A stretch of DNA of 39,201 bases from Coriobacteriales bacterium (GTDB lineage Bacteria > Actinomycetota > Coriobacteriia > Coriobacteriales > UBA8131): positions 1 to 39,201 of the forward strand of contig JAITHV010000125.1 in assembly GCA_031279835.1 (NCBI GenBank). Reading direction: 5' to 3'. Under the pieces are notes generated by a model that saw only the letters and a list, made by a program, of their open reading frames with translations, was not told the origin of the DNA and did not search any database. The position numbers and the translations under genes are program-made. Of this stretch, positions 33,683 through 39,201 are shown one piece after another (the stretch's first letter is position 1; each line of letters starts with the position of its first letter).

Positions 33683-36406
33683 CTAGAGCGCCGCAAGCAC
33701 CTTCTCCGGACGAGCAGGGAGCTTGGTGACGCGCGCCCCGCAGGCGTCGTAGACGGCGTTCATTATGGCGGCGTGCGGTGCCGAAAGCGGCATCTCACCC
33801 GACCCCGAGATGCCCCATGGGCCGTGGGGGCGCGGCGTCTGTTGATGGATAATGACCATCTCGTCTGGCACGTCCTTTATGCGTGGGATGCCGCATTTGA
33901 GGGGCGACACATGCCGTTTGATGTCTTCAAAGTCCTCGGTGAGCGCAAGGCCGATGCCTTGGGCAAGGCCGCCCCAGAGCTGGCCTTCGAGCACCGTCTT
34001 GTTCGAGACAGTGCCGCAGTCAGACACGAGGGTGAGCTTGTCTACTTTAGTTGTTCCTGTAGTAGTGTCTACCGAGACCTCTGCCAGCAGGACGCCGTAC
34101 ATATAGCAGGAGAAGGGGTCTCCCTGACCGGTCTCGACGCTGCACTCGGCGTTCGGCGCCGTCCACGAGCCCTCGTAGCGCGTGTCGAGGCCTTCAGCGA
34201 CGACCTCGTCGTAGGTGCGAAAGCCGCCGTCGTCCTTGCGCAGCGCAGCAACCAGGTTCTCACAGGCCACACGGATGGCGTTGCCGGTCACGACGTTCGA
34301 GCGGCTGCCGCCGGCGGGGCCTGAGTTGGGCGTCCGCTCCATGTCGTTCATAAGCAGGCGGATCTTGCGGTAGTCGAGGCGCAGCTCCTTGAGCGCCTCG
34401 CTCGCTGCGGTCAGCGCGCCCATGTCGGCGCCCTGGCCGTGGTCCTCCCACGACACGCCAAGCGTGACACCCTCGGGCGTCAGCTCAACCCATGCGCTTG
34501 AGCTGTCGGCGCCGTCAAGGCCGCAGCCGTACTCGAGCAGCGTAATGCCCGCCCCGTGCTTGACCGGCCCTCCCTTGGCATTCTTGGCGCGCGCGTCCTC
34601 CTTGGCCTTTTGGTACAGGGGGCGCATCTTGTCAAGTGCGTCAGGGAAGGCTATCACGTCAGGCGGACAGCCGTTCGGCGTCGTCGAGCCCTCACGGTAG
34701 ACGTTGAGGTAGCGGAACTCGAGTGGGTCCATGCCGACCTTCTCCGCAAGTTCCTCGACGAGGACCTCGGAGGAGAAGAGGCTTTGTGGGGCGCCGTAGC
34801 CGCGGAACGCCGATCCCCATGCATGGTTGGTCGCCACGGTGCGCCCGTTGCCGCGAATGTTGGGAATGTCGTAGCCGGCGCCGATGAACTGCGATCCACG
34901 CATGGCGAGAAGGTCGCCGAACTCGCAGTAGGGACCGTGGTCGATGGTCCAGTCGGACTCCATCGCCTGGATGCGCCCGTTTGCGTCGGCGCCCATTTTC
35001 AAGTGGACGAAGAAGGGCGAGCGCTTGCCGGTGTAGGTGATCTGCTGGTACGTGGTCAAGCCGAGGTAGACCGGCTTGCCGGTGACAAGCGCGGCCACGC
35101 CGAGGAGGCCTTCCATAGTCGGCGAGAACTTGTAGCCAAACGTGCCGCCGGCGTTGTTTTGGACGATGAGGATCTTGTCGGCGTCGATGCCGATGCCTTC
35201 TGCGACCATGAGCGAGTGCAGGTGTATGCCGATGCTCTTGGAATGGATGACGAGCCTCCCCTCCTCGTCAAGATAGGCAAAGCCGACATCGGGCTCGATG
35301 GGCAGGTGCGGCTGGCGCTGCACGTAGAAGTCGTCCTCGACCACATAGGGCAGCTTCTCAAAGAGGTCCGAGACATCGGCGCCCTTGACGACGTGGTTCT
35401 CAAAGTACACGTTGGGGGTGCCGGGATGTATCTCGATGGCGTCAGGCTCCATGGCGGCTGGCGCGCTCAGGTAGGCAGGCAGCTCCTCGAGCTCGACCTT
35501 TACGAGCTCGGCGGCCTTCTCCGCAACAGCTGGCGAATACGCGAGCACCATAGCTATTGCGTCGCCAAACTGAAAGACCTTCGTGTCGTTGAGGATGGGG
35601 CGCTCCTTGCCGTTGCCTTTGTTCGAGGGAAACGCGAGGCCGTTGATGCGATTGGTGCCCGGGACGTCCTTGTGCGTGATGACCCGGTAGACGCCGGGGA
35701 CGCGCTCGGCGGCAGAGGTGTCGATAGAGAGGATGTTGGCATGAGAGACCTTCGCCTGCACGAGCTTGACGTGCAGCGTGCCCTCGGGAAGTTTGAGCCC
35801 AAGGTCTGCGCCGAAGTCCCAGACGCCGGTGACTTTTGCAAGCGCCGAGGGGCGCGGAACCGACGAGCCGAGGAGGCTTGCGCCCTCTTCGACCTCGACT
35901 CTGGCCCAAAGGTCTTCGGGGCTCAGCTCCTTGCGGATGACACGCGCCGCGTCCATGACGGCGTCCACGAGCGGGACGTACCCGGTGCAGCGGCAAAGGT
36001 TGCGGTTCTTGTGGAACCAGTCGCGCACCTGTTCGCGCGAGGGGTCGGGGTTCTTGTCGAGCAGCGCTTTTGCCGACACGATGAAGCCAGGCGTGCAGTA
36101 GCCGCATTGGGCGCCGCCATGAACCATCCAGGCAAGCTGCAGGGGATGCAGGGCGTCTTTGGTGCCGACGCCCTCGATGGTCACGATGTCTGCGCCGTCA
36201 GGTATCCGGTCCATGGTGTAGTTGCACGCGCGGACCGCCTTGCCGTCCCAAATAACGGTGCAGGCGCCGCACTCGCCGAGCCCGCCGCAGCCAATCTTGG
36301 TGCCCGTCAGCTTGAGCTGGCCGCGCAAGACGTTCACGAGGGTCTCGTCGGGCTCGACGACGAGCTCCCGCGCGATGCCGTTCACAATGAGATGCTTGGT
36401 TATCAT
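33683..36406 (-). CDS. Mop-type molybdenum aldehyde oxidoreductase
   Basis: A 907-residue enzyme of the xanthine oxidase family, the same length as Desulfovibrio gigas aldehyde oxidoreductase, which oxidises aldehydes to acids with a molybdopterin cytosine dinucleotide and two [2Fe-2S] clusters. Plant-type cluster ligands are C40, C46, C49 and C61; second-cluster ligands are C101, C104, C138 and C140. The molybdenum domain includes GSAFRGYGAPQS and the C-terminal GISGSGEMPLSAPHAAIMN with the probable catalytic glutamate at 871. There is no FAD domain, so electrons must leave through partners. The first cluster loop is C-x5-C-x2-C rather than the usual C-x4-C-x2-C. ATG 36406 follows GAGGAG. 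It lies between the ferredoxin and flavoprotein genes. Substrate is not predictable. Confidence 0.93.
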   Translation of the reverse strand: MITKHLIVNGIARELVVEPDETLVNVLRGQLKLTGTKIGCGGLGECGACTVIWDGKAVRACNYTMDRIPDGADIVTIEGVGTKDALHPLQLAWMVHGGAQCGYCTPGFIVSAKALLDKNPDPSREQVRDWFHKNRNLCRCTGYVPLVDAVMDAARVIRKELSPEDLWARVEVEEGASLLGSSVPRPSALAKVTGVWDFGADLGLKLPEGTLHVKLVQAKVSHANILSIDTSAAERVPGVYRVITHKDVPGTNRINGLAFPSNKGNGKERPILNDTKVFQFGDAIAMVLAYSPAVAEKAAELVKVELEELPAYLSAPAAMEPDAIEIHPGTPNVYFENHVVKGADVSDLFEKLPYVVEDDFYVQRQPHLPIEPDVGFAYLDEEGRLVIHSKSIGIHLHSLMVAEGIGIDADKILIVQNNAGGTFGYKFSPTMEGLLGVAALVTGKPVYLGLTTYQQITYTGKRSPFFVHLKMGADANGRIQAMESDWTIDHGPYCEFGDLLAMRGSQFIGAGYDIPNIRGNGRTVATNHAWGSAFRGYGAPQSLFSSEVLVEELAEKVGMDPLEFRYLNVYREGSTTPNGCPPDVIAFPDALDKMRPLYQKAKEDARAKNAKGGPVKHGAGITLLEYGCGLDGADSSSAWVELTPEGVTLGVSWEDHGQGADMGALTAASEALKELRLDYRKIRLLMNDMERTPNSGPAGGSRSNVVTGNAIRVACENLVAALRKDDGGFRTYDEVVAEGLDTRYEGSWTAPNAECSVETGQGDPFSCYMYGVLLAEVSVDTTTGTTKVDKLTLVSDCGTVSNKTVLEGQLWGGLAQGIGLALTEDFEDIKRHVSPLKCGIPRIKDVPDEMVIIHQQTPRPHGPWGISGSGEMPLSAPHAAIMNAVYDACGARVTKLPARPEKVLAAL

Positions 36407-36453
36407 AGGATTATCTCCTCGTCTCTGTTCGTCTTGTTTAAGGCACTGCGGCG

Positions 36454-36903
36454 TCATTCGACGTCCATCAAGGACTTGAAGCGGGCTGCAAGCGCTCGCT
36501 TCTTGTCAAGCGCCGAGGCCGTGGCGCTTGCGTACACGATTGCGGACGTGGGACAGTACTTCGCGCAATCGGGACTTCCGCCGCACAGGTCGCACTTCAC
36601 GATGCGCTTCTCGGCGAAGTTGAACTCGATGTTGCCGAAGGGACACGCCCCCACGCACAGCTTGCAGCCGATGCAGCGGCGCACGTCGACAAGCACGGTG
36701 TCGTCAACGTCGCGGTACAGCGCGCCAACGGGGCACACGTCCATGCAGGCAGCCTCTTCACACTGCATGCACATGACGGGGATCGCAATGCTCGCCTCGT
36801 CGTCTGCAAAGGCGATGACGCTGACGGCGGCATTGTCGCAGACTGACTCGCAGGTGCCGCAGTCCTTGCAGAGCCGGGGTGTGATCAACAGGGTCTTATC
36901 CAT
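36454..36903 (-). CDS. Four-cluster ferredoxin (HycB/DmsB-like electron-transfer subunit)
   Basis: A 149-residue protein with 16 cysteines in four [4Fe-4S] motifs: C12/15/18/22, C45/48/53/57, C77/80/83/87 and C104/107/113/117. The layout matches DmsB/HycB-type ferredoxin subunits that carry electrons between a molybdenum enzyme and a partner. No twin-arginine or secretion signal exists, so it acts in the cytoplasm. It lies just upstream of the oxidoreductase and is its likely direct electron acceptor. The nearest strong ribosome binding site (GGAGG near 36945-36950) is about 40 bases before ATG 36903, with a hairpin between. Confidence 0.9.
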   Translation of the reverse strand: MDKTLLITPRLCKDCGTCESVCDNAAVSVIAFADDEASIAIPVMCMQCEEAACMDVCPVGALYRDVDDTVLVDVRRCIGCKLCVGACPFGNIEFNFAEKRIVKCDLCGGSPDCAKYCPTSAIVYASATASALDKKRALAARFKSLMDVE

Positions 36904-37010
36904 AAGCTCGTGGCAGCGCGCCTATAAGGGGCGCCGCCGGCTCACCTCCTCAAATACTGGGTCGGTAACGACGGGTGGATGGCCACGCAGCGCAAGGCAT
37001 GCGCAAATCC

Positions 37011-38198
37011 TCATAATTCCAGGAAGACCGGCTGCTTGGTGACAAGGACGGCCGCGCACGCCGCCGCCTCGGCGCTCGCGTCGGTCCCATGGTCGACACC
37101 GCTTGCAACCGGAAGGGCCTCGATGACGAGGGCGCTTGGGTCTATGCCGATGCCGGCAGCAATCGCCGCCGCGTTGATGTCGGGCTTTTGGGTCTGCACG
37201 ACGAGCCGCCCCTTGCTGTTGAGGTAGGCGAACACCACTGTTGGCTCGGGCAGCGCGGCGCCCGACAGACCGGAGCCCACGGCGCCGGGGGCCGAGGCGT
37301 CGGGGGCCGAGTCGTCGGCCTCGAGCTTCGCCACAACTTCACAGGCAGCCTCGGCGGCAAGGCCCTTGTGACAGGCCAAGACGATCGCGACGGCCTCGTT
37401 GCCGCGTGAGAGCGTCCGGTCGGCAAGTATCTTGCCGGTCGCTCCCAGGCGGTTGCTGCCAGGAATGTCTGACGCGGTCAGCACCTGCAAGACCCCGGGT
37501 GTCCTCAGGGCGCTGGCCGTGTCGATCGAGAGAATGCGCGCACCGAGCACGCCAGGACACACCAGTCTTGCATACAAGGTGTTCGCGGGAAGGCCGATGC
37601 CGACGTCGCAGCCAAAGCGCGCCGCGCCGGTCACCTTGGCGACCTCCTCGCGCTGCGCGAGCTCGGCACCAGGCGTATAAGGCTCGCCCTTCGCCTTGAG
37701 CCACAGCTCCTCGACCGAGGCGGTGCCCGACATGAGCCGCGCTGCGTCGAGCACGGCCTTGACGGCGGCATCGAGCGCCTCGGCGCCACAGGCGCCCTCA
37801 CAGCCTTCAAAGGCCGCAGCAACCTGTTCGGGAGCGGGGTTGCCTTCTTGGTCGAGCAGCGCCTTGGCGCGCACGATGAGGCCTGGCGAGAAGAAGCCTG
37901 CCTTCGCTACCCCATTGATGATCCACGTGACTTGTAGCGGGTGCAGGCACTGTGCGGTGCCCACCCCTTCGATGGTAATGACGCGCGCGTCTTCCGGTAC
38001 CTCTCTCATAACGAGCTCGCCGGCGTCTGTCGGGCTACCGTCAAGGATGACCGTGCGGGCTGCCTTGCCGGCAGGCCCCCGGACGTCCTTGGTGCCGGTG
38101 AGAAAGAGCTGCTCGCGCAGCACCTTCAATAACGTGTGCGCCGGGTCGGCAACCACACGTCGTTGCTCACCGTTGAGTATCAGTGTCTTTTTTAACAT
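37011..38198 (-). CDS. Truncated, cluster-less paralogue of the aldehyde oxidoreductase
   Basis: A 395-residue protein homologous to roughly the first 430 residues of the 907-residue oxidoreductase in the same operon. Shared stretches include the start (LxLNG, VLREQLxLTGTK), ITIEGVGT and LHPLQ, SPGLIVRAKALLD, LSIDTA, PGVLQVLTASDIPGSNR and GIGID. Seven of eight iron-sulfur ligands are gone: C40 is R40, the C46/C49 pair falls in GKAARTV, C61 is G60, C101 is A100, C104 is F103 and C140 is A139; only C137 aligns with C138. The molybdenum domain is absent: the ORF stops after PVFLEL, matching PVYLGL. The reading frame is intact with a strong ribosome binding site (GGAGG) before ATG 38198. It cannot bind the clusters; an assembly, scaffold or decoy role is inferred. 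Confidence 0.82.
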   Translation of the reverse strand: MLKKTLILNGEQRRVVADPAHTLLKVLREQLFLTGTKDVRGPAGKAARTVILDGSPTDAGELVMREVPEDARVITIEGVGTAQCLHPLQVTWIINGVAKAGFFSPGLIVRAKALLDQEGNPAPEQVAAAFEGCEGACGAEALDAAVKAVLDAARLMSGTASVEELWLKAKGEPYTPGAELAQREEVAKVTGAARFGCDVGIGLPANTLYARLVCPGVLGARILSIDTASALRTPGVLQVLTASDIPGSNRLGATGKILADRTLSRGNEAVAIVLACHKGLAAEAACEVVAKLEADDSAPDASAPGAVGSGLSGAALPEPTVVFAYLNSKGRLVVQTQKPDINAAAIAAGIGIDPSALVIEALPVASGVDHGTDASAEAAACAAVLVTKQPVFLEL

Positions 38199-38219
38199 CA
38201 GCCACCTCCACCTTCTTCT

Positions 38220-38426
38220 TCACTTGTCTTCTAATGCTTTTTCGACCTCAAGCATCTTGCCTAAGGCAAGCGCCTCGCCGACGAATACCTCGCCGCAATC
38301 TGGACAACACGACAGCTCGGCCTCGAAGTCCTTGCCGAGGTAGGCCAGTTTCGTCTTCCTCGGCACCAGGTCAGCCCCGCACCGCAGGCATCGCCAGCCT
38401 ACAGCGCTGTAGGCGTCATCTCGCAT
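38220..38426 (-). CDS. Small zinc-ribbon-like redox protein (DVU_1557 family)
   Basis: A 68-residue protein with two cysteine pairs, C13-x2-C16 (WRCLRCG) and C41-x2-C44 (CPDCGEVFVG), and a helical end KMLEVEKALEDK. This matches the DVU_1557-type redox proteins that accompany Mop oxidoreductases; it probably binds zinc or iron like a rubredoxin-type knuckle pair. No ordinary ribosome binding site precedes ATG 38426, which fits control by the structured leader upstream. It ends 21 bases before the truncated paralogue. Confidence 0.78.
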   Translation of the reverse strand: MRDDAYSAVGWRCLRCGADLVPRKTKLAYLGKDFEAELSCCPDCGEVFVGEALALGKMLEVEKALEDK

Positions 38427-38452
38427 GGATTCGGCTTGCTGTCGCAGACAGG

Positions 38453-38598
38453 CACCGCGCCTGCCTTCCCTTTTGTGGTGCTGTCACTGCAGATCCCTTC
38501 GTCAGGTGGCTTGCTCCGGGCATGTGCCGGGACGAACCGCCGAGGAAGCGGGGCTGCCCCTGCATGCCTGACCGTGCGGCTGCCGGCCACACGCAGGC
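38453..38598 (-). ncRNA. Candidate molybdenum-cofactor (Moco) riboswitch
   Basis: Minus-strand leader just before the Mo-enzyme operon. In order it holds GCCTGC (38598-38593), ACATGCCCGGA (38525-38515), GCCACC (38510-38505), CGAAGGG (38501-38495), GGGAAGG (38470-38464) and GCAGGC (38464-38459). The first and last segments can pair to close the element. From memory, the E. coli moaA Moco RNA has GCCACC, then GGCGAAGG, and near its 3' end GGAAAGG flanking the closing helix. The element ends 27 bases before the ATG at 38426, where a translation switch would act. Without a covariance search this stays tentative. Confidence 0.4.
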
Positions 38599-39099
38599 AG
38601 AACAGAAGTCACAAACGCTTCCACAAGAAAACAATAGCCCCTTTTTGGTGATAAGTAAAGCGAGCGCGTCGCCCACTCAAATAATCTGGTCGAAGCAGGT
38701 TTCGTCAGTTTTTCGTGTTGGACGGCTGCGGGCGAAAACCGGGTCGGGTCCCTGCAGGAGGCGTGGAAGCAGCCGAACCGATTGGACACAGGCCGTTGAT
38801 TTCTTAGTGAGCTCTTCGCTTTCTGTCGATTCTTCTTCACACCGTCATTTGTTTTTGGAGACGGCCGCTTTTCGTTGCCTTAGGCAAAGCTCGGTGGGTG
38901 ACCGTATCACCAACTTTCGGACATGATCACACTTGGCAGAATTATTTGTATTTATAGATTATTTTATATTTGTGTTTTTTATGATTTATTCTTTTATTAC
39001 TATAGGACTTTTTTATCGAGAATCACACTCTTCACAAGAAATATGATAAGATCCCGAACTAGAAGACAGATAGTTATTTAACCACGTAATCTTGGAAAG
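38599..39099. other. Non-coding region upstream of the oxidoreductase operon, with an AT-rich patch
   Basis: About 500 bases without a supportable gene; open frames here have low-complexity, non-protein-like translations. Bases 38936-39060 are strikingly AT-rich against a GC-rich background and likely include the promoter of the minus-strand operon. A possible minus-strand TTGTGA with TAAAAA 16 bases on lies near 39010-39040. A small inverted repeat GGTGA/TCACC occurs at about 38894-38908. Confidence 0.4.
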
Positions 39100-39201
39100 T
39101 TAGGTATGTAACAACAGCGGCTCCACAGACAGAGGTGTGCCCAGCGCCTCGAAGAGTTCTTGCTGTCTTGCAAGCAGGTTGCTTGAGACCCATCTGCCGC
39201 C
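39100..39201 (-). CDS. C-terminal end of an unidentified protein (runs off the window)
   Basis: The last 33 codons of a minus-strand gene whose start lies beyond base 39201. The peptide (ending EALGTPLSVEPLLLHT) has normal protein composition and a helical look, and the frame closes with TAA at 39100-39102 right before the AT-rich non-coding patch. Too short to assign a family. Confidence 0.5.
   Translation of the reverse strand, partial: GGRWVSSNLLARQQELFEALGTPLSVEPLLLHT

Noticed and set aside
34556-37042. Long plus-strand open frame of about 828 codons
   Set aside because: It is antisense to the ferredoxin and oxidoreductase genes. Its translation is a mirror of GC-rich codon bias, with no motifs.
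38453-38700. Cobalamin riboswitch
   Set aside because: AAGCCGAATCC near the end loosely recalls a B12 box, but the GACCTGCC part and the upstream conserved core are missing.
38502-38840. Minus-strand open frame of 112 codons upstream of the oxidoreductase operon
   Set aside because: Non-protein-like composition, no good ribosome binding site, and overlap with the structured leader.
1-39201. CRISPR arrays, tRNA or rRNA genes, insertion sequences, prophage genes
   Set aside because: No regularly spaced direct repeats, no cloverleaf or rRNA-like stretches, and no transposase or phage proteins were seen.

Overview
The window looks like a chromosomal segment of a GC-rich, anaerobic Gram-positive actinobacterium, most likely a member of the Coriobacteriia (Eggerthellaceae-like). 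Pointers are the high GC, LPXTG-type surface proteins, a BTAD-type regulator beside an adhesin, a long-form ribosome hibernation factor, lipoprotein amino-acid receptors, a superoxide reductase, and a Desulfovibrio-like molybdenum aldehyde oxidoreductase system. The taxon is an inference from gene content.

Region 1 (1-2253, minus strand) is housekeeping: a LysE-type exporter (partial), a Ppx/GppA phosphatase, an FtsB/DivIC-like protein and hpf. Region 2 (2452-6804, minus) is a polar amino-acid ABC importer: ATPase, a permease fused to a secreted N-terminal domain, and two lipoprotein receptors. Region 3 (7210-15587, minus) reads as a four-gene surface operon: a signal-peptide membrane protein, a membrane protein with an external C2H2-like motif, a 1473-residue SpaA/LPXTG adhesin, and an AAA/BTAD regulator ending in an intrinsic terminator. 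A coiled-coil membrane protein (15913-16878, plus) diverges from it. A superoxide reductase follows (17045-17419, minus).

Region 4 (17526-38426) is the centrepiece: an island for a Mop-type molybdenum aldehyde oxidoreductase. Left arm: a MocA-like nucleotidyltransferase and an XdhC-like factor (plus), then an AMP-dependent CoA ligase and a TrsS-like radical SAM protein (minus). Middle: a broken LPXTG beta-helix surface gene and a small membrane protein with a seven-tyrosine tail, which appear to interrupt the island. Next, on plus: a C-GCAxxG-C-C family protein, a class V PLP enzyme (sulfur donor candidate) and a 93-codon ORF with an apparent CTG start. Right arm (minus, transcribed from 38426 to 28080): a small DVU_1557-like redox protein, a truncated paralogue of the oxidoreductase that has lost its cluster ligands, a 16-cysteine ferredoxin, the 907-residue oxidoreductase, an FAD/Fe-S/CCG flavoprotein, and NuoE/NuoF/NuoG-like diaphorase subunits. 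The leader of this operon has segments resembling a molybdenum-cofactor riboswitch.

Working model (inference): the oxidoreductase oxidises an aldehyde. Electrons pass through the ferredoxin to the flavoprotein and the NuoEFG-like module and reduce NAD(P). XdhC, MocA and the PLP enzyme would mature and sulfurate the cofactor. The CoA ligase, radical SAM protein and C-GCAxxG-C-C protein are conserved companions whose chemistry cannot be read from sequence. The most unusual item is the cluster-less oxidoreductase paralogue kept as an intact, well-translated ORF in the same operon.
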